Assembly (NCBI GenBank): GCA_005765155.1
Contig: VCCP01000001.1
Location: 5,580,001-5,644,000, forward strand
Direction: 5' to 3'
DNA length: 64,000 nucleotides
From: Zelopaecilomyces penicillatus
Lineage: Eukaryota; Ascomycota; Sordariomycetes; Hypocreales; Pseudodiploosporaceae
Shown here: piece after piece, positions 35,741 to 49,324 of the stretch
Layout: every line of letters begins with the position of its first letter
Numbering within the stretch: the stretch's first letter is position 1
Notes under the pieces: model-generated
The model's database searches: none
The model's input: the letters and a program-made list of their open reading frames with translations, nothing else
What the model was told of the DNA's origin: nothing
Position numbers and translations under genes: made by a program

Positions 35741-38700
35741 CCACATGAGCTTTGGAGAAATGATGGACAACAGTAAACAATCGTCAGTGTGTGGCGCGTG
35801 TCCGGATCTGTCGAGATTCAGTCAGCGGCTGGACTGGCGGTCATGGCCGGAAGCGACCCGCGAGACCTTTTCGTGTACTACTTGCAGGCAAGGGGGACGA
35901 ATGGTGGGGGAGGGAAGCAAGGAAGAAGGCCGACGGTGCAGAGGAAAATGTTAGCAGATACTTGATGTTTGTAGCATTTGAAGTGCGGAAATGACAGTAC
36001 CAGTTCATCAAAGGACAAAGGCAGGCAGAGCAAAAAGAAACAGGTTGTGTAAACCATACATGGACGAGGACCTTTGCCGCTGCCACTGGCGCCAATCCAA
36101 AACTGGAGTGAGTCCTGGATATGCCCTGTAACAACAAATAACTATAGGCAAGTACTACCTGGTTGATAATACCCCGTCCAGTACATCGTACCTTGGCATT
36201 TTGTTTATATAGCCACTGTAGTATTGTAGGTAGAAAGTCTGTTGGGTGCCTGTACCTCTGTGCCTGTATATGCCGAAGCGAAGGTTGGGCACGAACGGCC
36301 CGCAACCTGGCCCCTGATCTGTCTGCTGCCCATGCCAGGCGGCTTCTACAATCGTCCACCTATCTTCTCCCGTTCAACCCGGGCCTTCGGGAGGGCGCCA
36401 TACCCGCTGCCGCTGGTCGTCTCACCAAGTGGCAAAGAGTCCAAGACCAAACATTTGCATTTGCAGGCAATACAGTCTCCTGCCTAGGAACCTTGGGTTA
36501 CTTCGAATACCCAATATTGCTCGTGGACAGAGCAAGTACCTTCGCATTACTGGTCGCACTGCGACGCTGGTTGGCAAGCCGTCGAGATCGAGCCCGCATC
36601 CCATCTGTCCACGACTTTGTGCGCTACCCTCCAAGCTTTTGTGAATGGCGATACTAGACATCTCATTTCTTGAATGCAGCAGCCTTGTAGGCGCCTGGGT
36701 TACGATTTGCTGGCTGGCTCCCACTCGTTCGCAGCGATACCATCTCCTGAGTCCCCTCAGGCTTGTCTCTATGGTGTTGCCCTGGTTCGTCCTGCTTCTC
36801 CTTCTTGAATCCCTCGGGGTCTGCCTCCCTCCTCCATTGGCCCTCCCTACTTTCAGCCCATCCCATCGTATCGGCGTCCGCTAGTCGTCGTCACAGGAGC
36901 AGTGATCTGAGACTCAATAGGTAGAGGTCCAGCAGCTGGGGCGTAGTTAGGGGGGTAGTATGGCACCCATCAGGCGAGAGATGCTGGCCTATGGCCCCAT
37001 ACCGGATGCAGTTGGATCTCCCGCACTGCGACACAACACCCGAGGCATGGCCAACATGGGGGTGCTGCCATGGGCCAAGGTATCGCCCCTGCACAGTTTT
37101 GCGTGTGAGATACAAACGTGTCTAAGCACTAGGCCACTTGCTAACAATAACCTCCGGAGCACAAAATACAGTTGCCATTTTGCCAGTCGAGCCCACCCGG
37201 AAGGCGCTAACACATTCCTGACAGTAAAGAAGCCCGCTCAACTGGTTGGTTGTGCCCAGGCTTGTCAGGCAGATTAGAGCCAATCAGACTCGGTGCGCGT
37301 AAGCTGTGGACCACGCCTGCATGTTGGGCCGGTGGTATTACCTCCTCCTCTGCTACAACGTAACTACGGTGCTGCGGAAGGCAGGACTCGTCGCCTTCTA
37401 ACCAACCCACCATCCACTTGCCCACCAATGTCCTTCAAGCCTTCCACCGCCGCCTGACCTTGACCATCATAAGTGAATGCCCCTTCCATTGCTATTATTA
37501 ACCGTTATTATGAGGCACATAAATGCGGTCACTCAACTTGTGTATTTGCCTGAGGCAGGCAATTCTAACCAAACATCCAACCGTCTACCAGTTACTAGAC
37601 CTTTTCGGCAGGGTCTTACTTCTCCCTTGATAGTATCGTGCACCTCTTCGTAATCCTATCCAACCAACAGGTACCTACACAATCTTGATTATTTTTCTGT
37701 GGTGAAAAAAAATCCCGCTGGGTCACAAGAAACAGACCCGGGATCCTCGTTCACTCTGTCTATTCTTTGCGGTTCCGCCTCAGCCGGTACGAGCACGGTG
37801 GCTGGGAAACTTGGCTCTCCACAGCTCGGGCTCATTCTCTGAACGATCCAACCACGAGACTCAGCCTAAGCAATCCTGCTCCACTAGGCTTCATGGCCGC
37901 ATGTCGGGCGGCCCTGGTGGCTCCAGCGCCGACGACCTCTCTCCACCTGTTGTTTTGTCGGTGTACGGCTCTTCAGTCTTGGCTCGCTCTTTGTTTGGCT
38001 ACCTCTGGCTGAGTGTGCGCGTGCGCGTCCTCCAGGTCTCATCTTCTCGTCTTGTCTCGTCTCATTATTCAGTCAGGCACCGAGACGCCGTTTTGGGCTC
38101 CATCCCACTACCTCCCTACTATTGGAGATGCCGCCACCATTGCATGTAGACCTGTTCCGTTTCTATTTTGATAGTTCCACAGCCCTCTTGCAGTGGACAT
38201 GTCACACCCGCCTAGACATCATTGCCGGGTCGAGGAATAATATGGTTCAGTTGCAGTGACTGCGGAAGACGTCCGAAATTGGTGAGCTCTTGCAATTGTG
38301 TTGGCCAATAGAATTTCATTCAGGCATATGTCTATGGCAAAACGGGCAAAGTCTAGCAACGTCTTTTAGCCCTATTCAGTATAATTTGTCTACATGCGAA
38401 TCGGATTTATTCGCAAAACATTTTTGACTTTCCCTATTCTGCCTATGACACAAGCTGTGGCTATTGCGGCAACGACATCAAGTTATGTGTGTCTTTGAGT
38501 ACCCTTGGATACTGTCAAATATGTTGCCAACATTATCACTTCCCTGGAACTAGTTACATCGCCAAGCGGAAAAAGATAAAAAAAAATTCAAATCTAGGTG
38601 TGCTTGAATACTGCTTCAAGTCCGGCATGCAGTATCGCTCCGTGCATGACTATGACGGTGACAAGAACATGCAGGCTACCATCAAGTACGCCATGTCATG

Positions 38701-41700
38701 CCACATAACCCAGCATTCCATTTTTATCGACAACCTCACGTATACTACGTATGCGATTCAATATAACTTGATACGCAAGTACGTAGCTATTACGATGTCT
38801 TTTTCTGTAACCTAGCAGAGACTTTGAGGGGTTAGGCATTCTGTTGCTTGCAATTATCCATTCCAGAATGATCAGGCTTGTGAGTCGCTTGCACTGTTTA
38901 ATAACCGCAGCTGAGCCTATTTAGATGTGGTAGCCGTGAACCAATGTAACACAATGATACTCGATAACCTTTCTTTTGCTGTATTTCCTTATTAACAGAA
39001 GCGGGGTTTCCAAGACGGCAAAGAAAACCCGAAGGTGGATAAAGTTCCAATTTGAGGGCCATGTTGTTTTCTGTCTCTCACTGTTGCTAAGATCTGGTAT
39101 CGTGGAGCTTGAGTGCAGGCTTCGTTACTGATGATCTGGGCGCTTGGCCTAGTTTGGTTCAGCGTTCCCGTTTTCCCGAGCATCCCAGCGCGAACCAAAC
39201 CTTGTCAGGTCAATGGAATAATCACATGGTCCTCAACGCCAGTCTTTCCAAGTCTTGGACGAACAAAGCTTCCTCTGCCCTTACTTGGCTGACAATCCCC
39301 ATTTGGGCCAGGGCAAGCTAGCTAGTAGATCTGCTGCTAATCAGTAAACGAGCGAGACGAGCGCAAAGAGGAATGAAAATTTTTCATCCACCAAAAATTC
39401 GAGGCTGGGGATGCCCTGGTTCGGCGTCGATAGGAAGTGTCATCATTCCACGCTAACCAGCCGAGCTGGGCCGCAGGGTGAATGTGCGGTCAACCACGGA
39501 TCCCAGTCAACCTCACGATCGATCTGCTCGCCTGCTAGATAGACGGTGCATGACTTGAAACAACTAACGTAGATATCTGCCTGCTCGTATTGAGTTCAGG
39601 TACGTTGAGATCCATGACGACGGTATGTACATTGGCCAAGTACATACATGACATTTGCTGGGGCCCAGCGCGGCCAACCCGGCGCGGCGATTTGTATGAA
39701 CCCTTAGACCACACAGTTCAAAGGCATACGCACCGAGCCCCACGGTCCACTGACTGCCACAATGGAGATGAAAGGAGGCGAAACGGGGTAGTTAGGAGCA
39801 TGTAGGGGCTTTTTCTTTCGAAGACTGCCAGTCAGAACGACATCCGCCAATGTGGGATGGTGGAGAGCACTGACAAGTGTCAATCAGCATCTCCCGCCAA
39901 AACGGACCTTTGAGTGGAGGCGCGTCTTGGTCCCTGCTTTTCCTATACAGAAGGCGTGGTGGGAGTCACTGAGAGGCAAGTTCACGCGTTTGCGCAAAAT
40001 GAGTCACCCACGCTCCGTTCCCGGAGTCGGCCATTGTGCTCATTAATTGGGCAGAGGGACTGTTTCCTGGCCGACCAAGGAAAACACCGCGCTGATGAGA
40101 GCCACCTCATGCTCTACGCCTGGAGGGGTTTTGTGGCCGAGGCTCAGGTGGGAATTGGGTTGAAATCCGTGGCGGTGAAGTGCATCTCTGGAATTCCTCG
40201 CATCAGCTTGATGGGGCTTCCAAGGCCACCCCCCATGATCGAGGGAGCCATAGCCTCCAATCAGTCCACCCGTCGCCCAAGAAAGAAGCTGATATTCGCG
40301 CGACGACCGGTGACAGCGGTCTCCAGCCGTGCGATTTTGCCCAGCGGCCAGCAAACGACCACGGATGCTGCGTGGAACGGGGAGAGATCTATCTGTGTCT
40401 CGATGGGCTCGGCGAGCGCACGAAGCGAGACATTGATCACGCCGGACGCACAGCAAATGCATGCCGTGCCTTGCCTGGAAACCCGTCTTGGAACCGCTCA
40501 CATTTCCCTCTCTGCCCGGGAACGTGAACTAGGGCCCCATACACATAGAGTCTCCGGATAGGGTACGATGTTTGCCAAATGCAGCTATCCGCCGACAAGG
40601 GTACTTCGTTGGTTCCAAGTCACAACAACCATACGACTATTGCACGGATGTGAGAGCCAAAGGAGTCTACGAGCTCATGAGCCCGTGGGATAATCAAGGC
40701 ATTGGTGTCAAGAGTGCCCACCTGCCCGGGCTTAGGTTGCCTCTTAGCTACTTGCAAGCGCTCATGAGGGTAAGCCAAGAAACAGCGCCTCCTTTTAGTG
40801 ATTGGTGTTTTGTCTCTGCGTCGATCACATCAAGTGATATTCGTACTCGTAAGCTGAAGCGGCGAGCAATCCGGAGGGGGCTGAGCAAATCACCAGAGTT
40901 CATTGGCTTTCTGGTCTGCTAAACGGCCCTCTTCCTTGTGTTTACAAATCGTTGCCACAGTACCGTATTGCCACTTGCTGGAGACCTTTCGGTCTTATCC
41001 ACGAATGAAAGCCTAAGTTGGTTTTGCCTTCTCCAAGCCCCTTTGGGGCGGTGAAAGAGGAGAGGACAATCCTTCTTCTCTAAACGTCCTGGCCCCAAAC
41101 GGCATTCACTTAGGGGAGGGGCAGAAGGATTGTGGTTTGTGTTGTGTGGTTGAGGGAGACGGTTTGGGGATTCCTTATTGCTTTGGCTCCTAATTGCCCG
41201 ACGCAGGCAGGTGAACCATCACCTGGTGGTGCCTTGCATGCCACATCACCGTCAGGTTTATCGGTTAACGGATGTAGCTCTTCGAGGAGGTCTCCTTGGC
41301 TTGGCATATCAGACCCAGAACATTGATGATTACTTAGCAGTTATCCACCAGCTATTTTCGTGTACATACATGCACACAGATGTAGGTTTGCATGAATACA
41401 TGCGTGCGTTGCAATCTACGGCTGGCGCGGCACTTGTAGCAGATGGTTCTGGAAGTGAAAAGCTGGATATAAATGGACGTGTAAGGCGTAACGTAATTGG
41501 AAAGCAATGGCCCTTTGTGGAGAATCAAAGATGTTTGGTGGATGGGGGATCATGCTGCATGATCCGGAGGCAGGAAACTTGAAACACTGATGAGCTGTTC
41601 TCCCTGACAAGTAACCAGACAAAATTTGTTGGTGACTATCACATCGCTTCTCGGATATGGGCCCTCGTTCGAGCTGCATGATGTGGTGGTGGGCTCCCTT

Positions 41701-41867
41701 TATCCTTTGCATGTTCTGTCTTTTTTGGGGAAGCCGTTTTAGTGATCTACTTTGAGGAGGGGAAAGTTGCAGCCACGGCCCGGTACCCTCATTGTAGCCT
41801 TCAACACTTTTTTTTTCTCGTGGGTTGCGGTTGGGCATGAAGAGTGGTGTTGTCTGCATGTCAAGGC

Positions 41868-41885
41868 CTGCTGCTGCTGCTGCTG
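41868..41885. repeat. (CTG)6 microsatellite
   Basis: Six perfect CTG units in intergenic DNA. Confidence 0.85.
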
Positions 41886-43130
41886 CACGCGAGCGGTCTT
41901 GATATTGGCGGCCCGCATGAAACAGTAACTGTAATTACAGAACGCTATTAACATGTGGTCTAGTCCCTCTTATTCATGTAGGGTAATGATGTAGGAGCAG
42001 ATGCAGAGGATATGTGATGAAAGGCCTCATTGGTCAACACGTTTGTCTAGATGTCTCCTATGTGCCTAATAGTTGGGCAAAAAGTCTCTAGAGTCTCGAT
42101 GGAGATGGCGTCTGTAAATCCTGCAAGGTCGTGCTATGTGGGAGCTATTTGTTGAGGAATAGTAGGCGGATAACAACGTATCAATCTATGTTTGACTTCT
42201 AGTTCATGTCTTTTGCTAGGTTTCAACAACAATGGCAGTTTCACTTGGTTTGTGAAAGGTTTTGAGTCAAAATCCATAGCCCTCTTATATGCTTCCTTGC
42301 GCAACACCATTGTTCCTCATGCTTGTATGGGCATTCAATAGTAGTCCTCAAGTTTCGGTAAGCCTAGCAAAATCACTCAACCTCAAGAAAAGTGTAATTG
42401 GTTTCCATCTTGGCGTAAAGGAAAGCGAGGAGCAGAAACATTCCGCATGGTTGAGTCAAGTTTGATGGCACAGAACCACTTTCCAAGGAGGTTGTGAGCA
42501 GCGTATGGGACGTGGCATTTACATTTGTTAATCGTTTTTCTCGAATTACAATGCCGCTTGTGTGCGTTAGAGGAAAGAGACAACTTCCTTTGCTCGATTT
42601 TCTTTGCCCCATCTGGTGATGGTGGCAATTATAATGACATAAGCCTCAGTAGCTTTTATGGCCTCTGGATGCAATGACCAGCCTTTTACCCCTAGTTTTG
42701 AGTGATATATGAACGGGAAGGGGTGACATGTCGTATAATAGACAAAAGGAGAAGAAAATCGAAGCAGCAGTCTGTTCATCTTTCTGATTTCTTGTCAAGC
42801 TCCCCTCAAATGTTCTTCTAGGGTTTATAGAAAGAGGGATAGAAGATCAAACAAGCGACGCTATACAAGAGATCCTCTGATGACTGTCGTGGGATATGAA
42901 CTTCGACAGAATGCACGGACAACGTTGTGCATCAAGATGAAGTTTTCCAATGTCTCGAAACTTATACTAGCCTTTACCACCAAGATATGTTTGTATAGTT
43001 TCAGTGATGCCCAAGTTGCCCTTCTAGAGCTACAACAAGGGGCTCAGACAACAAAAGCCCTTCAACCAATGCCTACCTCTTGAATCTCTAGTTGCTACAG
43101 CTATCTAAGGATCTCTAATCTTACCTAGAT

Positions 43131-43408
43131 ATGCATAGATACCCCTCATCATTACCAACATCCTTCTTAGCACCCCCTTCATCCCTCAAAGCGGTAGTCT
43201 TCATTCACGGCAGCGACTATCTACGCCGTGAAGGTAACAACCGGCATGTCCGCCTTGGTATGCGCAGGACTGCCCATGACGAGCTCCCAAGCGCCATGCT
43301 CAATTCTGGTACAACGGCGTCGTGGATATCCAAGGCAAGGCCGGTATGATCTTTGGCGGTGGCAATGATGCCACCACGATGAGATTTGGTATTGTCTGCG
43401 AGATATAG
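43131..43408 (+). pseudogene. Possible relic of a small secreted-protein gene
   Basis: Three adjoining segments look coding, but in three different frames. The first starts with ATG at 43131. The second runs from about 43198 to 43306 and includes TIYAVKVTTGMSALVCAGL. The third runs from 43307 to a TAG at 43406-43408 and includes GKAGMIFGGGNDATTMRFG. Read together they would give roughly 90 residues with a few Cys, the size of a small secreted protein. No intron with good splice sites explains the shifts, so frameshift decay (or assembly error) is the simpler reading. I do not recognise the family. Confidence 0.3.
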
Positions 43409-44187
43409 CCCAAAACTTGCTTTCTTTACCCTTCCTTTGACATCATATTATTATATACGGCCCCTTGCTCTATCATTGCCCGTCTATGGGAAAGCTCCTG
43501 ATGGATTTTATTACGACTGAGTGCAGATTTTACTAACTTTTATAGTTGTACAGGCCAGACTCGAGACAGACAATCCTAGTTTACAACCGATAGAGTACAA
43601 GATGTATGTAGGGTCTGTTAGATTCATTGTAGGGGGTAACAAACTTGTTGTCGTCGAGTATAAAATTAGCGACGTCGCCGCTTTGTGTCGAATGTAACAA
43701 CAAGAGGGGGCATGGGACAGAATCAGCTCAGCAATACTAGCCACAACTCTTAAGTTTAAGGACTAGGCCAATGACGTGGGCGGTTCTCTCCAGACTGTTC
43801 ACAGGGCGTATGGGGCACAGATGCAGTGCGTGCTGTTGCTTGCAGAGGAGCAAATGAAAGATTTTGACTTGATGCTGATGTAATGCTAATATAGTATCTA
43901 GTTGTTGCCACTCTTTGCGTACCGCCTTCATTCCTTTGTCCCATCCCATGCTCGCTTCTGAAATTTACTTGCGAGGTATCTGGACCCTCCATCACACCGC
44001 TCACCTCCTTTTCTCACCAACAACTGCTCTGGCCTTGCAGCGGATATCTTTTACCAGAAAGTCGCCCCAAATGCTATGCCCCAGATCTGTCTAACACAGA
44101 AGACAGCAAGCTGTGACGCTTCATATGCTTGATTTTTTACCAGAGCAGGCCGCCATCCTTACATTGAACGGCGCCCCACAAACTGGT

Positions 44188-45527
44188 TTATTGAGATATT
44201 CCTGCAAGCTGCAACAGCCTCTCGCCAGCTCGCAGATTGGCATATTCGTACGCCTTGGACTCTGGTGGAAAGGTGCCATTGGCGGCCCAGAGATCAATCA
44301 ATGGCTGCATCGGCTCCAGTTCCTGAGGTCTAAGCATATCTAAGGCCGTAGCGGTCAACACGAAATGAGAAAAGCAACTGTTCAATTGCTTCTCGAGGTT
44401 GATGTGGTAAAAGGGGTCTGTGAAGTGGGCCCAATAGAGGTGAGCATACACTCGGAACATCTGTCTGAAGATGATCTGGCATACATCGATAAATTTATCG
44501 GGAAATCCGGATCGCTTGCCCGCCCAGTCTGCCTCTCCAGGGTTGGTCAATTGAGACAGCGGGGTGTTGGCAATGGTTGAATTGTGAGAGTACGATACAC
44601 CTGAAGCGTCGGTGGGGAAGATGGTAGTGTCGTCGATCTTGCCAGAAATCCATCGCTGCATCAGAGTCATGTATTCGTGGGCAGGGAGCTCTACGGGCTC
44701 TCGGTTCCTGTTCAACCAAGTGAAAGAATGGTTTCTGCGAGATGGTAAGCATGGATTCTTCGCCTAGACGTTGCAATTCCCTGCAATTGGTCGAGTTTAC
44801 TCACCCCCCCGCGGACATCTTTGGGCAACTTGTAGAATTGCAGATAGTGGTTCCATCATCTTCCTTTTCGTGAAGCACTCTTACGAAATTCCAGAGGTTA
44901 CGATAATGCTCCACAACTAAGACAATGCATATGGGTGAGAACATTGCAGGCATAAATTGCAAGGAAGGGGCAGGGCCCAGACAAACCTTGATGAGCTACC
45001 CATTCCCCCTGTTCAACGGTCTTAGGCCGCGCACTGAGTGTCATGAAATTACCCTTAACAATATGCTTGGCGCAGTTGGAATTGAGCCATAGCGGAAGGG
45101 GTCGAGGAAGGTGGTAGGAATTGAGAATGTCATCACCACTTGACAGGACCCCGCTAGATTCATCCATTCCAATGGTCTGCGCCAGCGATGGCGAATTCGG
45201 CAGAGGCGGGACTTTAGGTGCGATATTGGCCGAGGACGGGCCACCTTGGGATAAACTCTCTGGTGGTGGAGGCAGCGGTTGGCCTGCTGTTGACGGACTC
45301 GGGCTCTTTTGAGGACCAGGAGGCTTGTTCGGCCCGCCTCGAAGACGAGCGTTGCTGATGAAAGGTCTAGTTAGTATTCAAATGGGCAACAGTCTCACAT
45401 ATATGTATACATATATATGTGTGTGTGTGTGTATGTATAATTGTGCCAAAGAAAAAAGTTGTGAAGATGGCTAGCAGACTTCCACTCGCCTATCTGCCTT
45501 CGACGCACTGCAAGAGAAAGAGGTCAT
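44188..45527 (-). CDS. Mob1/phocein-family kinase activator
   Basis: Mob proteins activate NDR/LATS kinases in polarity, cytokinesis and septation. Exons are 45527-45490 (tentative), 45354-44987, 44916-44805 and 44734-44188, giving 354 aa. Residues ~10-90 are Pro-rich. The Mob fold follows with its zinc ligands C161-x4-C166 (CNSTSC) and H271-x4-H276 (HLYWAH). Other supports are VKGNFMTLSARPKTVEQGEW, FTWLNRNREPVELPA, a 35-residue insert and EPMQPLIDLWAANGTFP. It differs from canonical Mob1 and phocein by that insert and the C-terminal extension, so it belongs to a fungal Mob2-like group; the exact paralogue is uncertain. Exons 2-4 are well supported. Exon 1 needs a GC donor (AG|GCGAGT) paired with a TACTAAC branch site and a CAG acceptor. 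It is divergent from LEO1. Confidence 0.85.
45397..45438. repeat. TA/TG dinucleotide repeat in Mob intron 1
   Basis: Alternating AT/AC and GT units, including the near-palindrome ATATATGTATACATATAT, lie inside the predicted first intron of the Mob gene, upstream of its branch site. Confidence 0.8.
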
Positions 45528-47309
45528 GGACAGATTATCGTTGAGAAGAATCAAAGTTACTTCTAGGCCAGCTGCTACGCCGATTGTGTAATGGGCGAAC
45601 AGCAAGTTATCTTCGATTAACGTCTGTTGCAAGCTCTCATAGCTTGGGCTACATGGCAACCAGTTTCGTGCGATTCAGTTGAGTCCTGGCCATGACACTA
45701 CCCTTCACCAGGTACTGCTGTGCTTTCAAACGCGCATTGGAACGCATAGAAACGGCTGGCTACGCAAAAATATCCAGAAGAGTTGAGGCATGGCCTGTCG
45801 AGCTGTGGTTTATACATATGCTGACGTCGAGTCGATACTTTGGTTGGGGGGGTTGTGATGGCCATTGGTGGCCAGTGGCAGAGGTGGCACTTGCCCCTCA
45901 TTCACCGCCCGGTGGCAGCTGCCGAGCCGCTGCCATGGACGGACCCCTGGAGGACTCGCTCTGTATTGCCTCGCTTGACGAAGGTGCTGGCGAACTCCAC
46001 GATAGACGACAGAGTGGTAAGGGGATGAGACGATGTCGTCAAGGCCACAATAAAGGGCCTTGGAATCAAGCAATCCAGACTGGTAAAGGAGAACAGAAAC
46101 TTACATCCCAGAGAAGAGGTTGGACATGATGAGTAGAAAGGCGGGGTGGAGCGATGGTGCAGCAAGCAAGGCGAGGACAGATCCAGGGGCGACGGACAGA
46201 AATGGTCGCCTTGTCACGGGATCGGACGCGCCTCCCGACAAGTACTAGCCAACGTGGATTGCTGCCGGACAAGAAGAAGCAAATGAGGCCAATGCGACCC
46301 AATCGACAGACGGGGTCCCGGAGCGTGAAGCCAGTGGGGGTTCGTCGAAAGCGCGGGCGGTGGTTGGCCTGGAGAGCCGATTAAGAGGACGACGGGATGT
46401 TGGAAGATGTATAGGCCACGTCTACCGTGTGCCTGGAGGCGCTGAGGGACGTTGAAAGGAGGTCCTCGTACAGTCCTGTTGTATTAGGCTGCTGGTGGTT
46501 TCTGGTCGCTTGTACGCACGAAGGTGGTGCGGTAAAGAGACTGTGGTCTGGGCTAATGTTCATTCATTCGTGGCTTTACTGGAACAAACGACAATGTCGC
46601 AGGTTTAGCTTGAGACCACCCAGTAGTAGTTCTGGGCTTGCTGGGCTAGTTTATTAGGCATCATGTGGAGAGAGCCCCAAATGCACGCCCATAGTGCAGT
46701 CATTATTACAGTGGAGGTGACTGAATGCCTGTAGGACCACACCTAACTTTGGTCTGCTCGCTTTCAGGGGAAGCAAATGTACCTTTGAAATTGGGCAAGA
46801 TATAGGCATGATCACATGTACCTACCATCGGCATCGCCACCCCGCCCGCCAATTTTAACAATACAGCAGGTAGCCTCTCAAACAGTGACATCAGAAGCGT
46901 CCAAGCTAGCCAATCCAATTCAACCTGCCTGTTGATAAGTTAGGTTAGACGAGAAATATTGTACTCCTTGAAAATTCTTGAAAATAAAAATAGTTTCGTC
47001 CTATTGCTCAAGTATTGTCCATCTTTAGTGGACTTCGAATATAAAAGAGTTTACCCTACAATGGGCTGAGGTTGTTGCCCAAAAATGTAGCCTTGAACCG
47101 TTGCTGTGGCTGGTGCTAATCAATCACATCCCAGCCTCAGGCTAGTAGGTACCTTGTACCATCACAGCACCGAATTGCAGGCCTTGCGACTCCAACAAGG
47201 GCAGCACAACAATTCGGCCGCCGTTGTGTTTCTCACATCTTCCACGCTCATTTGCGCCGGCCACTAGTCACGACCAATTGGCACTTTTCAATCCCAGCGT
47301 ATAAGCACA
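45528..47309. promoter_or_regulatory. Divergent promoter region Mob / LEO1
   Basis: 1.8 kb between opposite start codons. It is GC-rich in the middle (45840-46380) and AT-rich at 46920-47050. Only short overlapping frames are present, none with a recognisable domain. Both promoters must lie here. No specific element is defended. Confidence 0.45.
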
Positions 47310-48627
47310 ATGTCGGACTCGGAAGATCCCCTCGACGCCATTGACGAGGGCGGTGATGACCTCTTCGGCGATGAGGATGAAGACGAGGCTGGATCACCCG
47401 CGCCTCGCGTTTTGGACGATGACGACCTTGCTTCAGACCCCGATGATGATGCGGAACCCCGAGAACGGCATGACTACGGCTCCCAACAAGTTCAAGAGAC
47501 TAAGGAAAGGGTTGTTATGGCCGTGACTACATATCGGCATCGAATCCCAAAACCCCAGGACGACACAGTAAGTTTGCCATGTGCAAGGCTGTAGTTCCTT
47601 GTTGTAACAGAAGCTGACAAAGTTTCCCTCATAGCTCCGTGTTATGCGTGTGCCCAAGTTCATTAAACTACATCCCGAAGTCTATGACGCGGAGACCTTC
47701 CAACCGTCCGAGTTCGACCTATCCAATGCCAAGTCCGAGCATTCCAGGCATGTTGTTCGCGTCCGCAGAGATGCCAGCACAGACGAGCTGAAAAGCAACA
47801 CCAACATTTACCGATGGAGCGATGGATCCATGACTATTTGCATTGGGGGCGAACAGTATGAGATACAGAAGAAATCTCTGGCGCCGGCTCCAGGTAAACC
47901 CTACAACGAGCTGCACGATGGTCATTATTACGCCGCCGCAGCTGAGCTGGGGAGCAATGTGTTGATGACAGTTGGCCATATAATGGAACAGTACAATGTT
48001 AGGCCGAACAAGACAGCCGGAGATAACGCGTTGTCAGTTCTAGCAGACAGAATGGCTCTAGCCAGCAAGGGTTCTGGCTCAGGCGAGATGATTATTCGAA
48101 CAACCAGGGATCCGGAACTACAGAAGAAACAGGCCGAGATGGCTGAAAAGGAACGGAACAAGGCCCAGAGACGACGTGAAAATGCTGCGGCCAAAATGGA
48201 CGGAGGACTTGGTCGGTCTAGTCGAGGTGGCCTATCAATTGGAGACCTTGAAGGTGGCGGTCGACGCGCGGCTGGATCCTCTCGGAAGAGGGGAGCGCCT
48301 GGTTCTACCAAGCCAAAGAGACGGCGGCCCGAGTACGACTCTGACGATGATCTACCCCAAGGTGTTGGACGGCATGATGACTACGACATGGATGACGGAT
48401 TCCTCGTGGCAAGCGATGATGAGGAAATGGAGAGCGGCGCAGATGATGACGGTGATGAAGAGTTGTTGGAAGACCGGCGTCGCGCGCCAAGGTCCAAGAG
48501 GCAAAGAACCGCAGACCCAGACCCAGACGACGAAGATGAGGATGCCGAAGGCGATGAGGTGGAGCCATCCGCAGAGGCATCAGGTAGAGCCAGGCGGCGG
48601 AATGTGCTTGAAGACGACGATGATTAA
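47310..48627 (+). CDS. LEO1: RNA polymerase-associated protein Leo1 (Paf1 complex)
   Basis: Subunit of the Paf1 complex, which travels with RNA polymerase II and supports histone modification and elongation. Exons are 47310-47567 and 47635-48627. The 67-bp phase-0 intron restores DDTLRVMRVPKFIKLHPEVY. The product is 416 aa. It has an acidic N terminus (first ~60 residues), the Leo1 core at about residues 86-250 with NTNIYRWSDGSMTICIGGE and the IMEQYNVRPNK stretch, and a charged C terminus with alternating basic (KRRRPEYDSDDD, RSKRQR) and acidic runs. The length fits fungal Leo1. The ATG at 47310 gives the typical MSDSEDPLD start. Confidence 0.95.
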
Positions 48628-49324
48628 TGGTCCGGCGCAGCAGTGCTTTTGATCTTCAGGGAGGAGGGCCTATCTGCCTTGGGCGTATCGTTTGCAGTAA
48701 ATGTATCAGTATGGATCTCATCGTCAATGGTAGTGACAGGTGATAATTAGACAGGCGACATGGACTTGAGTTTAGAAACATTCAACGTTGCCCCAAAGAT
48801 ACTCGATGCCATTGAGATGCAAGGCTTGGGCATGAAGTCTTGTTGTTCAGTTTTCTACGACTTGGAGATGCGACGAGTTGTTGAGCATCGCCAAACTCCT
48901 GCACAGGTAGGTATTACTTAGAAAAGAGGCGTTGAACCTTTAAATTACATGGTCGTAATCATCCATACGTCCTGGCCGCTTACATATGCTGGCCTGTGGC
49001 TGACCAGTGATCTCACCTCCTCTTTTTTAAACGTCAGCCATCAATCACATGCTCAACTTTAGCGGCGGGAAGTCACTGTGCAACCCACGCCTTTCAATTG
49101 CGCCAGAGCTTCGGCTACGCCAATCTCGTGTCTCGAGTTTTTTTCTCCCCCTCATGGCTATCATGACGTGACCGCATTGCATTGAATTAAGGTACACGAA
49201 GGGCCCGCAACTGCCGCAAGATGCCCATGTTCTCCTTCATTCGGTGCTCCTCGGCCTAACAAACCCACTTCGCACGCGCGCGCACCTTCAATGGTGGTGT
49301 GCCTGCCCTCGTCCCTCGGCAATT
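48628..49324. other. LEO1 3' region and patatin-gene promoter
   Basis: A 697-bp gap between two rightward genes. A pyrimidine-rich stretch at 49120-49160 precedes the second gene. No gene is seen. Confidence 0.45.

Larger units (their letters stand above)
32792..44187. other. Large gene-poor region upstream of the bZIP gene
   Basis: 11.4 kb with no gene I can support. 32800-34030 is purine-rich on the plus strand (pyrimidine-rich on the sense strand of the bZIP gene) and looks like a long leader, with an imperfect tandem repeat at 33501-33563 and a G11 run at 33303-33313. Other content: A19 and (CA)19 at 35668-35738, (CTG)6 at 41868-41885, and a frameshifted relic at 43131-43408. Frames of 150-300 codons occur but overlap in several phases, lack domains and look like low-complexity artefacts. 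The region may contain the bZIP regulatory sequences and non-coding RNA. Confidence 0.5.

Noticed and set aside
39914..40561. 215-codon frame (+) overlapping a 152-codon frame (-) at 40043-40501
   Set aside because: Both strands are open over the same DNA, with no domain, no good splice context and an irregular residue pattern. Treated as chance frames.
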